Shown here: in pieces, positions 13,601-28,600 of the stretch
Position numbering within the stretch: position 1 is the stretch's first letter
Layout: each line of letters begins with the position of its first letter
Assembly (NCBI GenBank): GCA_008508345.1
Contig: QNGE01001031.1
Location: forward strand, 112,951 to 176,950
DNA length: 64,000 bases
Direction of reading: 5' to 3'
DNA from: Paragonimus westermani
Lineage: Eukaryota; Platyhelminthes; Trematoda; Plagiorchiida; Troglotrematidae
Translations under genes and position numbers: made by a program
Notes under the pieces: generated by a model
Databases searched by the model: none
The model's input: the letters and a program-made list of their open reading frames with translations, nothing else
What the model was told of the DNA's origin: nothing

Positions 13601-16600
13601 GAAGACATTGAGAAAAACATCTCAAAACCATACGGAAAGACGATTTTCGACCAGAGTTCCTAATTGTTGAATACAACTTTGGCCAAATGTCACACATGTT
13701 ATCAAAGGCTTCTAGTCGCCATAAAAATGAAGAAGAGTGACCTTCGGTTTGTCTTAACAGTCCCACCTGTATATCGGAATTTTGCCATCTCGTATCAGTC
13801 GCAAGGATCTTAGTAAGTTCGGATTAGCCTGTCACAGTAACCGAAGCCAAAGGACACCTGGTCTTAACCACCATCGCAAATGGCTTGCGCCATATCACTT
13901 GTGACTTCACTAACACACTACGTACCCAGTGCGAACCCGATGGAATAAGACCAGAAGGTGTAAAAGTAAGGCCTTTGTATCCAGCCGACCAATGCTGGCT
14001 AGTCAACTGATAGGCTAACCCGAAACTGGAACCGTTATCTCTCAAGAAATAAACAGAAAGAGATTTCAACGGTAAGATCTAAGCTATAAAGAGAATATTG
14101 AAAATACAGTTCAATATGGCAGTATGTGTTCGTGCACTCTAGACAGAATATAGAGAAAAACAAAACGCGAGCTTGAAGTGTAACAAACCACACACAAGAA
14201 ATTCATTATACAGTACACTAACAAAGCTGAAGAAAAGGAAACGTTGAAGGCCATAGATACCCAAGTTTCTGAAAGTGGGAGCGGTTGAGGTCCAAACGAC
14301 GGTAGTCGAAAGTATTACTATTAGTATTGTTTTATCTTAAATAAATCATACAATTCATAAATGTTTTTTGTACACAGACAGCAATGACTATCAGAGTGGC
14401 AAAGATCAAACAGGTCAATGTAATTCAAAATTAGTTGCGTAGAAAAGGGGAGAAAAACCAAAAGCAATCTAGATTAACAATAGTCATTCAATCGTTGAAG
14501 ATACAGTCCTCTTCGCCTCAGCTCCCACCACTGATGATACATCTTCTTAAGTACACAGCAATAACACGACAGTTTTTATATTCGAACCAGTTGCGGAACC
14601 ACGATTGGTTGTATGGGTGGAGAAGACAATGACACGAAAGGGAAACTTATGACTGTTACACTTAATGGAGAAGGCACTGGTCGAGAGGGAGGTCGTTTTT
14701 CTAAGTGTTTCGATTGCCACAGGAAAATCAGGTACACGATAGAACAAGAAGCACGTAATTTATGGATTCAGAAAACACAGCACCAGAAAAATGATTACTT
14801 ACCTGGAGAACAGTCTGACAACAAAGAAATGAGAGCAGATCACGGGGCGATCGGTCGATGAACAGCATCGATTCAAGCAAACTTAGCACGGCCATTTGTG
14901 TGATCACATGCCCTCGGACTAGATCCCAGGCAAGTAGGCAGTAAAGAGCGGGAACGCCAGTAAAATCACTACCCTTAAGTAGCTCGGTTTGTGACCAATG
15001 AGAAAACTGGGGGATTTTGAAACCGGTTTTTATAGCAGATAGACATTCATTCGGGATCAGGTGGACGTTGGAAAATGAAGAATCTTCGCTGTCACAATGA
15101 CCTGAAGGAGTGCAAACGGAAGACACAAGTTGGGAGTAAGGTTACGACATTGACTGCATTGTGGCACACAGGCGAAACCGTAAAAACACTCGCATAACAA
15201 GAAAACAAATCATGTTTTGATTCACGCTGGCCACCAACTATTATGAACCAAGATTACACCAAAAGACTAATAACACTAGAGACAAGCTTGAGTAGTTTGT
15301 CACTAAGTAGACAAATGACCTGGTTGGCTTCCGTAACCTTAAGATGATAACCCACAGCAGATCGGAGAGACATGAGAAGGACGTCTGAAAACACGAATAA
15401 AAATGCTTACTCAGTAATCGCCCGAAACCAAGCATGAAGCACAATGCACCGTAGAGGTTAGCACGCATCCGTTGAGCCGAGGATTCTGTGAGACAAACAG
15501 AAACACAAGGGATAAAAAGCATGTTTCCAACTTGCGAACCGGTCCGGTGAAATTAATGTGAGTTTTCAAAGAGAGAAAATTTGATGGAAGGAATTAAGTT
15601 GGTGAAACACACTGAGACATATGATCATGGACCCAAGTAGCGATATGAGTGGTCACGTGATATACAACTTGGAAAGCGTCAGAGTCGAAGGGCTGTTCAA
15701 GACCCATGAATATGTCCGCTCAGCAATGGAAACAACAATAGAAACAAGGCCGAAGGGTGCTCTTTCATAAGGCACAAATCTAAGATACTGACAAGCATAG
15801 TGGTCCGTTTAAGTTTTCAAACTTCAGTGACGTCAGTAATCTAGGGCAATTCATGGTTTGCCACATTTACACATGATCGGCAAAGAACTAAGGCTTACCG
15901 TCATGCACACCAAGCCCTAATCTCACGACGTCCAGCATTTTTGGATCCTACCTGACCCTAAAATCGTGAACAAAAATGGATACCACCTAATTAATACAAA
16001 CACAGTAATCTAGGCCCATTGTGTCATATTTTCAGCTACACTGAAAGAGCGAAAAATGCACGATATATGCAGATGTTCAGTAAGCGAGCATAAGATGTAT
16101 CCCAACCCTTTTAACTGACGCAGTGGAGATACCTCACGTGTAGAGAGATTTGAGAAACAAACGCTGTGATGACAGCTACTGAATTACCACGGTGTTATCA
16201 GCTTCCCAGCTCAAACGTTCTATCTTACGCATTGGATGGTATTAGCGGAGAAACAACTACAGGAGAAAATTGGATATTTGTTTGCTTGTTCCAGCTCCCT
16301 ACTGTATCTGCGAGTCGAACCACGCGTTGACACTAAAGAAAGTGGGTCGGTCTTAAGCTAAAAATTCCAACCGACACACAAACGTGCATGCACCCAAATA
16401 GATGAGCTTGCGTAGTACAATGTGGTAATGGTGGTTAGGGTTACCGCATCAACCATCAGCTGGAAACTATACTGCAACAAATCGGGGAAGAAAGATCATG
16501 TGACCAGATAATTCGGTAAACAAACGTCACCACACTCCAGTTAAGTCAACCTTATTATGGTTGCCTTATTGCGCCATGCCTCTCCACTGCTCGAGAAACA

Positions 16601-19600
16601 TGTGCCTGTGTTTGTACACAAGGTGCATATACGAATATACTTGCCAATGGGTTTGAAATTCAGGAGGTAGATGCGTAGAGCCTATATCTTGTTCACTCGA
16701 AGAGTAATGTCACAATTCCAGCCAAACCAACAGGTCACCAAATCGACTTGCGCATATAGTCAGTTAGGATCAATGCAATTATCCAATACCCTCGCGGTCC
16801 ATTTTGGACAAGGCACATAAACCAACATAAACATGGTGCAGTCGATAACTGCTGATCAGAAGTTATGAATGTATTTATCGAGAGCAGATAAATCCCTGGA
16901 GTGATGTACACGTTCGAAACATTCGCAAGACAATAGATAAAGGACTTACAGTTTAAAATCCGCAACAGACGTATCTAACTTGAAGCGGACAATAGATGTG
17001 TAGTGGAAAACTTGACAACACCGATACTGTTCCCCTGAGTTTTGAAAAATGACTTGTTTTTAACAAATTAGAGACCAGTCACTTTTCCCACAGATGTCAA
17101 TTTGTCCCATGACTTAACTAAATCACTATCGCACAATTTACCCGAAGGCACATAAAACAGGTTGTAGATTTCAGTTGCGAAGGTGTTTTGAGGCAGCACT
17201 CCGGAGCATTTCATTCCGATGTTGGAAGACCGTTCTGTACTTCATGTGGGACAGCACTAGGGCTTACCATGCAGGAACATTCAATCATCACTTTAAAATT
17301 CTACCGCAACTTGAAGCACAAGGATGAAATCCCTAAGACTTTAAGTTTGTTTGTCACTAAAACCCGAAATCCATGAGGAATTCAGGCATCTACTCATAAC
17401 TAACTACTTAAGTTGAGGGTAATCAACCATTTCGTAAGAGATATTCACCAAAATGAACGTGAATCAACGACATAATCTGAAGATTAAACACTCTAAAAAC
17501 TGTAATCCGCTTTCTGGTTCCACTTCATTTTCTGCTCCAGATGTTATAAACCCGGAAGATGAAATATATTGTTGCCGTTGTTGATGATGTGAATAGTGAA
17601 TACGGTTGATATGCGATTAAATTTGCTCCGCAAACCCCGGTGCTGACGATGAACTTTGTCTGGAAAATAGCAACGCAACTAGAGGCTTCAGAACCAACTA
17701 TTTGGTGTTTGGGTAAATATGACGTGAATTTCAACGAGGTAAGTTAGTTTTTACTCATACTGCTGTCTTACACAAATAGTGCCGTTTTCCCAACTAACCA
17801 TATGATTCGTTAAGTGCAATTAGTGAATCTTGGAGAAGAAAATCAGTATTTCAAGTTTCTTTATGTTGATCGGATCGTAGCCCCAATGGGCATCAACACG
17901 ACAAAGTTAGAACTTCATAGAAGCGAAGAAGAAAACTGTACGTCTTATTACCGGTAGCACTTATCCCTCGGAGAGAGAAATGATTAGCGAAGTCCTAGAT
18001 TGATTACTACGGAAAAGTGAGGGCAAACAAGAGAATTCACATTCAATATTAGCTTTCAAAGTAATTAATTTGTATATAAAAAAGAAACGAGAGAACGAAG
18101 CGTGACGTGGAATGTGTTGCTGGAACTTACTGATAATTAAGTGACTGATTAAGTGATTTACTGACGTGAACTGGAAGCAAACAGAAAAAAACCCACGATC
18201 CGCCACCACTGAGTGATGGGTCCTTAAAACTTACTGTAAAGCTTTTTAGTATACAGCCAGCAAATTCACAAAGGAACACTTGTCAATAAAGTTCGTAACT
18301 CACAGCCAATGGCTGCAGACCTGAGGTGAGAATGTGGCTAATCGGGCTGAGCAGTGTAAATGTTGTCGTTGACTGGCAGAGTTGTCTGTGAAATGAGCGC
18401 ACTTAGTGATCAGAGGTAGTGGAAGCCGTAAAGGGGTTGTCTCTCTGATTACGTTTTAATTTCATTTCTAGCCCGACTGTTTTCTGCAACGTGCACGCAT
18501 CTTGATGTTAAATGTATTGAGTGAAGGAATGGGTCTTTTTAGTAGCCAATTCTTCTTTATTCTAGATATTTTTCTTTTAGCCAGAACATGTTTTTCTCCC
18601 CATGTTCATAGAGTAGTTAAGCATCAGCAAGAACCACTGACGTAATTCTATCTTTGTTGATCATGATCATCATAATGATTCACCTTGATCCAATGTGGGC
18701 CAACATACACGAATGAAGGTCCAACGGCGTCAAGGATTTTAGTATGAGAACCTTGCACTAAAACACTAAGTAGTGGGAATGCTCAAGATATTCCTAAATA
18801 AATGCCATGTATGACGAACATCTTTTGCCATTGCATAATGTTGCGTTTTGGCTAGTTTGTAAAAACAGCAGTTGGTTAAAAATGCCGTGCCTTTGTGAGG
18901 CCACAGCGAAGACCCAACGATGTGATCCGAAAACATATGCTCGTCGACTGGACAGCCAGATTTACAAAGATAACAGTACTAACGTTTAGAACACAAGACA
19001 TCCAACAATTTTTCCATTAGATGAGTTCAAAAGATGTAGCGTACGAGTGAACATAGGTTGCACCTGATGGTGAATGCCATATTTCCACCCCACTCGATTG
19101 TCTTCGCAGCCATATCTAGTGATCGGATTGCAATACGCATTGGCAGGGACTGAGTACCATACGTCTAAGTGGACCTTAATCAATTACGCAGAATTGCTTC
19201 GAATAAATAAGCCGATGAAGTTCAAACATATGATGTGGTAACTCATCATACCATGTGTAAACTTACGATTCAACACGTACATACACATGCATAGTAAGTG
19301 GAATCTACCAGAGTGAACTAGACAGGAGGCAGTTCCATCAACCGTTCTTTCTGACTACTCAATCGAATGATAGAGAAAATGCACAGAAATGCAAAGAAGA
19401 GGAATGGCAACCGAACACACTTGTTTGTAGAGTTAATCGAACCAACAGAAGTACGATACGTGTGAGGAGCGAGGCAGCTTGTTTGATGGTGGTCACTGAC
19501 TGTCCGTTCACATCCGTCCAACTGGCAGTCACTTGATCCGATGCCAGATAGGAAGCCAAATGTAGTACGGTACCCGAGGCCAACAGACGAATGGTTGACG

Positions 19601-22600
19601 GTGTGTTCTCGCTTGCACACAACTCAACAAGGAGACGATGACACACAGTCAGAGAGACTAATGAGGAGGAACACGCACGCGCACGCCTGACTGATTCGTT
19701 ACCCGACACAATCGTACCACCGCCAAAATCCGTCACCAGAGAAAGCAATGCTGAAGAGGGGGAGTGGGAGGAGGTGAAGGGAACCAGGGGGAATGAAGTT
19801 GCAGGGTTGGTGGCAATTAGGCCAGAACCGATTTCGACCAACTGTCTCCATGCCTCGAACGCAGCCTGCTTGCCAGCGTAAAGTCGAAGGCGATAGATAT
19901 TGCGAGCTTCAATCCATCGATGCAGGTTGGCCACATCTTTGGCCAGAATGGCAAGGCCACCACTCTCTGTTGGTGGATTATGAATCGCCACTGACTGAAC
20001 GGGATCACTCTGGTCAGCAGTGGCAAACACGCCAGCCAACTGTTCGGCTGAGACCGGATTCACCTTCATCCTGGCGATCAATAATTTGAGATAAAGTCGA
20101 TTAAGAAGAACGCGTGAGTTCAACAGGGTTGACACCTTCCTCACGGCTAACGAGTCCGAAACAAGGAGAGGAGAGACCACCTCGCAATCCCAGACCAGCT
20201 GGATGCAAAGAGATCATGAAAAAGAGTGTGTTAGAGCCATCAGGCGACAATCAGAAAACTCCCAACATGTCGATAAGATTGCATAATGTCGACACAGATC
20301 AGGAATAGTATTGTCAATACGAACGACCAACGGTGCCGATGATTCAGGATATTTAGAAGGACTGTGTGCGTTTTAAGTGCCAAATCGTAATCTGATGTAG
20401 TCAGCATAAAACGGGAAAAAACAGCGGCGTATGAGTAGACGACAAAGTATACAAGAAAGAAGTACAATAGAATGCAAATCCGCAACGACGAAAAAGAAGT
20501 ACAATATGCACATACTCCTATAGTTGTTATTTAGCACTATAAAACACTATGTAAAGAATTACCAGAGTGAATGAACAAGCGTCCAAGATCGGTGTACACA
20601 CAACAAGTGAACCGCATGTGATCACAAACAAATAAACATAAACTTCATTGCTTCGTTTCATCAATTATCCTTAAATAACGGAAAGGTCAAACAAGCGATA
20701 ACAGCATGCGCGAAACCGAACCTCATTTCGCATAACATCAATAACGGAGGCAGAAAGACAAACTACTTTCGAGCTTCTAGGTTAGTTGAATAGGGCAGAC
20801 AAAAGAATGACATGACACCATTTATGCTCGAGCAGATTTCACTGCATCTCTATTGGTGTTTACTGCAGACGAGCTAAAATGCACAAAATTCCAAACCACG
20901 AAACAGTCACAGAAGGTCAGGGTTCAAAACCAGTTGTTCAGCAGTTACCAACATCAGCATCAACTTCAAAAACTATGGATAAGTTCAACTCTCCACGGCG
21001 TAAACTGGCCAAATGATTGGCAAAATGACTGAAACCGGTACGAGATTCCATGACAAAGTGCTGGCCGAAAGACACTTTTCAACTAGCCGCGCTGTCAGAA
21101 CATCTCAACACGTCTGACGAACATGGCTTCACTGGACACATAATCGCTGTTCACAAAAGTGCCGTTGGAAGAAACTACCAGTTTTTCGCTATCCCATATA
21201 ACTCCAAATCAGACAAAAATCGCAATCCTGGAAAGCGAAGTAGGACGTCTCTTTTTGCTGTGCACATCTAAGGTAAGCTTTAGTTTTTAAGCCATGGTTT
21301 ATCGTCAAATTGATGGGGTCACGATGGGCAGTCCACTTGGTCCAGTTTTAGACAATATCCTTGTGGCCGAACTGGAAAAGCAAATTGGACAGTTTAGTCC
21401 TCTATAGAAGGTATGTTGATGACATACTCGTAATGAAAAATGATCAGACGCAGGCAACAGAATTGCTAGACCAAGTGAACTGTTTGCACCAAAACACTCA
21501 TTACGCTTTAGAAAGTCAAACTAATGGCGGACTGCCGTTTCTGGGTATCAGTATAACTGAAACAATGGGTGGATCCATTTAACGTGCTATATATCGAAAG
21601 AATACGCGGACAGCTTTGCTCAAGTGGCATATAAAAGAAGATTGGTGCGAATACTATTTGACCTAGCCAGACAGCCTTATACTAGTGACACCTTAGATGA
21701 TGAACTCCGTCAAGTAGAACAGACTATCAGAAGAGACCCAATTGCGAAAAATCGGGACTTTGGTTGGATTCGAATCAGCGACAGAAACAACATGCCCAAA
21801 CGCGGCAAATGCCGTGCCAGGTGAGCTACGAAGCCACGTGGAAGCTCAAAATTTCGCATTTGGGCCTAGTTATCCACCCAACCAACTGTGCCATTTGGTG
21901 GGTTCCATATGGCACAGTTGATTGGGCGGGTAACTAAGTGAGGAGTTCGAACCAACTGTTACCAACTGCAACTGTTAGATTTATTCTTCATGTGTCGAGC
22001 TCGTGATAACTCAGTAATAACGACGTCCCACTATCAGTCGCAAGGGTGTCGGTCACCGACCTAGTCCTATCTAGATTCGGGTAGCCTTGCAGTATGCGAT
22101 ACACACGGGACCAAACACGACGCCAGATAAGCAGACATTCACCTTAATTTGGACATCATAAGATTGACCAAGGAGTTCAGTGCCAGCCTGAAGTATTCCG
22201 CCGGGTTGTCATGCAACATTCCACCTTGGTTTGCCAGCCAAGACGAACATCTGGTTCATTAACACAGGGTCCACCGTAGGCGTAATACCATTAAACTCGA
22301 AGACCATGAGGTCACCGCACATAAAGACACAACAGTCACGTGAGTGATGTGATTGCTAGACGATGTGGATACAGGAAACCCAACAGCTCAAACGGCGTAA
22401 AAGCACCACAAGGTGCAACCGCATTGTAACCTGGCCACCTATGTAATCTTTTTGATAGTGAATGGCTTGTTTAAACAATGAACAAGTAAGCACAATGACA
22501 GAAACCGTTTGAAACGCGTGCGGAAGCAAGACGTTGACAAATCCGCCAGGCTGTTGTATAAACAGAAAACAAAAGTAGTATCTGGGGGATGAAAAAAGCA

Positions 22601-25600
22601 ACACAGTAAAGCACCTCATCAACAATACTGGCATCGAAGGAGTGCAATTCGAATGAATCCGGACCGCATAGGGATTCATAAAGTTTCAATCGGCTCAGGA
22701 AGGAATTTAGCGTAGGTGATGCTGCATAAATGAGAACGGAGAGAGATGAGCGGATGAAATGTCAGAATAAACGATTCCGACGTGAGTATAAGCAACAGCT
22801 GCGTGAAAAACATCAATCATAATAATGGTTTCGGTAAGCACCGGTGAGACATGCGTACAGATATAGTAGCAAAACAATTAATGTGGATTCGTATAAAGTA
22901 TAAACCACAACTCTTGTTGCGAGGTGAGTGTAAACCATCAGTCAATAAAGAAAGCTGACAGAATGTGAACAAACCGGTCAACGAAAGTCATCCATCACTA
23001 ACAAGAACACAGTGATCCGAACGGATCAAGACAACGAAACACAAAATAAATACCGGCATTCAAAGAATTTGCCTGGTGATGTAAGACTGTTTTGATGGAA
23101 CTTTGTGCACCGTAATGATGAAAACAAAAGGCGAACGAATCTGGAAACCTCTACATGTAAGAGGTTGTCTGTCGCTAGCCTTAGCCTGAAAATTAAACTC
23201 AACGACTTCTGTGTGTACAGTATAGGATAATGACAAGAAACAAGTGGCACCTTCAGTGATCGCAGATTGATAAACGTGTGGTGGCATGCCACGTCAAACA
23301 GCAAATGGTTGAGAATGTTTTCTCCATTTTAAGCAGTGTGCATTAACTAGGTATGCGAACGCAGGTGCCACTGCAATTAGTGACCACACTCAGTATCCGT
23401 ATCTGCACAGTGAAGAAAAGTCCGATAAAGCTTAACTAGTGTACTGTACACATCGGACGAAGTGTGCCAGACGCAGCGTTAGCAACACCATAGCAGTGTT
23501 ACCATTATGGGATAGCTCTGTTTATATCAGATCTATGGTAATGGAAATGTCGCCTGAAATTAGTATATTAAGTGTGCATCAACTCTAACAAGATATAACA
23601 GCGACATATTGAGTAGACTTCCACCGTAGGTTCAAAAAAACCAAAACACGATGAGGGCAGTCACTCACATTCGCTACTGAAATCCAATTCACGCTCGGAA
23701 GCATCAGTAAGCAAATCTGTCGAGGGAAACAAAGAAAAGATGTTACATACGCAGAAAAAAGTAGTCGGTTTCAGTTTGTAACACAAAACCGTTTGTTCGA
23801 ATGCAACAGATCAACTTCAAGGTTGTCCCAAAAGCAATCGGACGTGTTATTCATACGTCGCAACAAAACAAGCAAATTCATATGTTCACATTTTGCTTGT
23901 TGCGTTCAGTGAATGTATTTATGGACGAGGGTTTGAAATAGTAAAATCATGCCAAACACGGGAGGCAACACTGTTCGAGGGATTGTTCTGACTACACGAG
24001 GCAGTTCTGAGCAGTACCGTAGGTTTTTGACAAAATTAGACAAACAACAAAGAAATCTGTACTCACGTATTTTTGAATGCACAAATAATCAAACACAAAC
24101 GAAGGAAATTCACTGTAGCTCTCCCTATTTTCCAGATTTGCTCAAATCATCTTGGGTTATGGTTACAAGTATTAAAATACGCGATCATCTGGTTAATCAT
24201 GTTAAGGACCGACGGTTAGTTAGTCAACCTTTTATAGATAACCCTAGGCTAATCAGCTCAACGTTCTCGGTTCAGAATCATATGTAAATTTATAAACATG
24301 ATTTTAACTAATAAAATACCTGTGCTATTATGAACATATCGAGCAGTTTTTAACGTATTCCATTAAGTGGTTTGGAAGAAATAACTGATGCCTACCCATA
24401 GGTTAATATGTTATATTTAAAAAGAGGTACCACTTAAAGCTAACTCACGTAAATATTTCAACAGTTATGAAGGTAGCGAAATCAACATTTTTGATGTGCG
24501 AATGATAAGTCTAAGTTCAATCCATACGCTAGTGATCAGAAACAAAATAACCAATGAACGAGAGGTCTGCCAGTTGCAGACCACATTTACGGAGCACTAC
24601 GATTTTTCCTCTGGCACAGTAATGGGAAGAAGTTCATCAAATTAGCGCCAGACGTTTACATTCGAAAATGACTGCCTTTGAGTTTAAGATCGTGCCAACA
24701 GAAAAGAGGCTTCCGTTGAGTAGGCAACGTCAAAGGTGATGTGCGTAGATTGCCAAGAATATTTGTTTCTCTCAGTTAATCATCGCATCGATATCGGCGC
24801 AATTGTGCATGCCTAACATTTGTCAAAAAACAGTCTAACACAGAATGTATGGCCAATGGCTTACACCAAGACATCATACACATTGTGACAACCATTTACC
24901 TGTCAGTAATTCATTTAGTTTAAACACAGCAGAAGAAAAGAACAGTCACAAACGTGTCTAAGTTTGAGCGGCATACACACATGAGGTGTATCGGAAAGTG
25001 TAACGGATATTTAAGAAAAGCGCAAATATAGATCAGGATCAAAAACAAAAGTTCTGAATGGAAGCGTCGGGTACAAGACAAAAAGAACACAAACGAAAAA
25101 CTAGTAGGCTTTTCAAATTTATCTGCACTGTTGGCGTTCGTCTTGTAATGAGGCTTTCAGGGAGAAAGACGGCACATTTATCTATAATGACCACTAGCGA
25201 CAACACGTTGTGAATCAACTCAGTTGGCCTCTTGTCTCCATCACATTAGGAGTATAAGGTTGCAAAGCAATGCTTCAGATGGTGGATTTGAAAAGATTTA
25301 TATCCGCAACTGCACTTCGGGTATCAAGGAACGATGAGGCTGCTGGTCTAGATGGCCTTGCACCGGCATTTTTCAAAGCGAGATGGTGGCATAAATCCGT
25401 CTCTTCATTTACATAGTTCACCTTTCAACGACTGAGAACGTCTTTCCGGGACACGGTCAATCAATAATAATTCCACTTTTCAAGAAAGGAGTTTTAGACG
25501 GTCGTGAGAACCATAGGAGATTAACCACGCTCCGGACACGAATGTTATCATCACCCCTCCGAGTTGCATGTGAAGTTCCTTTGGTGATAGCATCTTACTT

Positions 25601-28600
25601 TTGCTTACAGCTTGGTTATTTGTTTGCTTTATGTGGTTATCTTGATGCTGAATGTTTGAGTATACACATAACTGTTTCCGGTAGCTGAGTTTTCTTCCTG
25701 CCCTCTTTTTTCACCACGATTACATAGCAGCTGAACAACAGTGTGAAGTGCTGATATAGTGAACCAGTTTGCCAGAACACATACAGTTTTTTTTGTCATG
25801 ACAGATGGTCATTTGCCGTCTACAAAGAGCAGAATCAGAAATATGAGCCGTTCATTTGTAAAACCTAACTCTGATCAAGGGGGGTACAGAGAAAGTTGAC
25901 AGTTGTCCTAATGACACTGAGCAGCCCCATGAGGGGTCGCCGTCAGTGTGTGCCGAAATAGTTTCATTCGCCACCGTACATCATGTCTCCTTCCGCATAC
26001 TTTTACATATTGTTTGGGGATTAATTCTCCAGCTCTATATGTACATTAACTCCTGTTGTTTAAGTCCATAGCCGCAGTTTATGATAATCAATTTTATTTC
26101 AAAGTACGTACGACTTCGTACCAGAATGAATCATTAGAAATTCACACCTAAGAGCTCAGCGTTACGGCTTGATAACTTAGGCATACACATTACGATCTAA
26201 CGGTCATTCGAATAGCCCATCGCGGGGTTGGTTGTATGCGTTGAACTATTGTACGAAGTTGTTTACCCTACTACTCCGTTGTCAGTAATCTGTGATACTG
26301 ATCTAGTTTTTGTCTAGAACCCACGTCAGGACAGCCCCAGCATACGTCAAAGTTTAACCCGAAGCCAGACTGGCTAATCTTTCCACAAGAGTGAACTTAC
26401 ATTCACTTGAAGAAAATTGTTACGATAATCTGTTCTGTCTAATTCAAACGATACTGACTACGATCAGTCACTAAATTTCCACGGGGTTCACGATGGGGAC
26501 AAACTTTGTAACGCAAGCACAATTTGTTGTGTCCTCCATTTACTGAAGATGCGAGTAAGTAGCTGAAATGTAATCTGTTGAGATGCACAAAGCGTAATAT
26601 TAACACGATTTGAGATGCCCTGTCTAGAGCTCAAATCTTCACTTGAACTCACTATCTCCATAACTAAAGTGAATGAAACTGGTTTACTGAAATTGCGTCA
26701 GATGGAACACCACTCATGATAATCGTGATTCGTCTGTTCGTCAATGGCGTCCAGTTTGACTCGTTGACAATAAAAGGCAATCCAAATGTACCAAAATTAT
26801 GGAAATATCAATATGATTCTCGAGGACAAAAAGTATACTTTAATGAACTCATTAACGATAAACCTTCGTCGGTCGTATGAGGAGCACTTTCAGACTCCGA
26901 TGAATGAGTTGATAACCAACAAGCCGACTCTTATGGTCAGACCGCTGAACAGTTAATTGCTCTTCAAGTATTCGAAAATTGGCAAGAGGTCATAAGTTTC
27001 CGACAGGGAAACGCTCTGGTTCATACACCGTGTATCACGAGGGTAGGGCAATTTCTTGAACGAATAAAGTTTCCAACTAGATATTCTTCAGTCTTTACAC
27101 TATCTTCACAGAGAAACTGTGGACCTTAATAGAGTAACCAATAGGCGAGAAGTCAAGAAGCATGATTCCGAGGTCCAACTGGAGGTTGGTCTGAAGGTAA
27201 CATAGACGAGTTGGAGTTTCAAATTGGAATGAAACGGTACAAACACAACACTAATCCCTAGAAGAAGTACAGTCAATAAAGTGCACTATGTCGTAACTAC
27301 TTCTCATTGTTTTCGTGCAAAATGAACTCTAAATGAAGCCTAATGAATAAAAATTCGGTCTGCGGCATTGTTCGTCCATTAATGAAGAGGATTGTTAATG
27401 AGTTAACAACAAGGAAGACATTGTCAAAAGACTGGGTGTTTGTATAGTTTTTACGAGGGATCCAGTTGCAATCGAAAAACGCCCCGAATTAGAACCTACT
27501 TCATGCTTAACCAGGTCACCATTTAAGATTTAATGACCCGACAGACCTGCTGTGTGTCACACTAAGTAAATTAGTTGTATATATTAAAACCCCGTAGGCT
27601 TGATCTCGAAAATCACTGAAAGGTAAACGTTATAAAAAGTTGTCACAAAAAGCGTTAGCTTTCGCGCGTATATAGATCAAAAGCATAAATACCACATAGG
27701 TAACCAAATCGACTATCAGAAATGTATGATGAACGTACCACCAAAGAACAATTTGAGCAATTTGGAGACATAGGAACGTTGACTGCCATGAGCTGCGGTA
27801 CGTAGCTCAATGGCTAAAGTGCGTAAGAACCAACTGGCTTGGTTCAGTGATAAAAACTCCAGAGCTAAATAAAAAGACAGAAAATGGAGAAAACAATAAG
27901 AAGAACCTCAGTGGCAAGAACTGCGAACTCAAAGATAAACAGAACCTACCGTACTGAGGAGAGAGATTGGAAATAAGCACGGAGTCATCTGGGGTAGTCA
28001 AGCCGGAATCCGGCAAACAAGCTGTCGGTTGGTGCAATCCAAACTGTAAATGTTTTGCCAACAGATCGTGATTCCCACGAAGAAAACGTAACACTGGCTC
28101 GGAAGTCAAAGGGCTTGCAGCAAGTCGATAGACCAACTGCCAAGCCATCGCTAAACTCCATTGCAATGTGAGTGCAAAGCGTTTTGGAAGCGAGGTGACA
28201 GAAGCGCCCAAACGGAGTCCTATGTCGATCAAGTCAATGATAGCGTGAAGGCAAGTGCGGGGTTGGTCACCAATACCGGCATCCTGAAATAAAACCAAGC
28301 CAAATAGTGAGGATGATGACAAGCAAATGAGCACAAATAGATGCAGTGGCTAAGAAGCAAATGCACAAAGCATTGTACCAATAGTTTGAAACGCCTACAC
28401 GAAAACAATAATGTTACACGTTGTGTCAGGGCAGGATTAGGCAGTACACAATTAGTTTGGAGTGTTTTGGATACTCTCGAATCAAACATGCCACTGGACG
28501 ATTTGTCGAAATACCTGAAAACTAGTGTTGCCACTCATCCATCACTGAATTGTCAGATCACAATGATACTCTCGATAGAGGTAGAAAAACCGCTGTAGCA

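Noticed and set aside
13824..14069. 81-codon minus-strand frame in the intron between exons 18 and 19
   Set aside because: Exons 18 and 19 join without a gap relative to human, and no family was recognised.
23026..23304. Minus-strand open frames after an acceptor-like TACACACAG
   Set aside because: No donor with the right phase and no residues matching NUP205 between exons 14 and 15.
24440..24590. Minus-strand stretch reading WIELRLI, similar to the missing NUP205 helix (IELRV)
   Set aside because: A stop follows in that frame before the good donor, and neither available acceptor gives the needed phase 1. The similarity is too short.
27803..27848. tRNA-like A and B boxes next to exon 13
   Set aside because: The B box is incomplete and no cloverleaf could be drawn.
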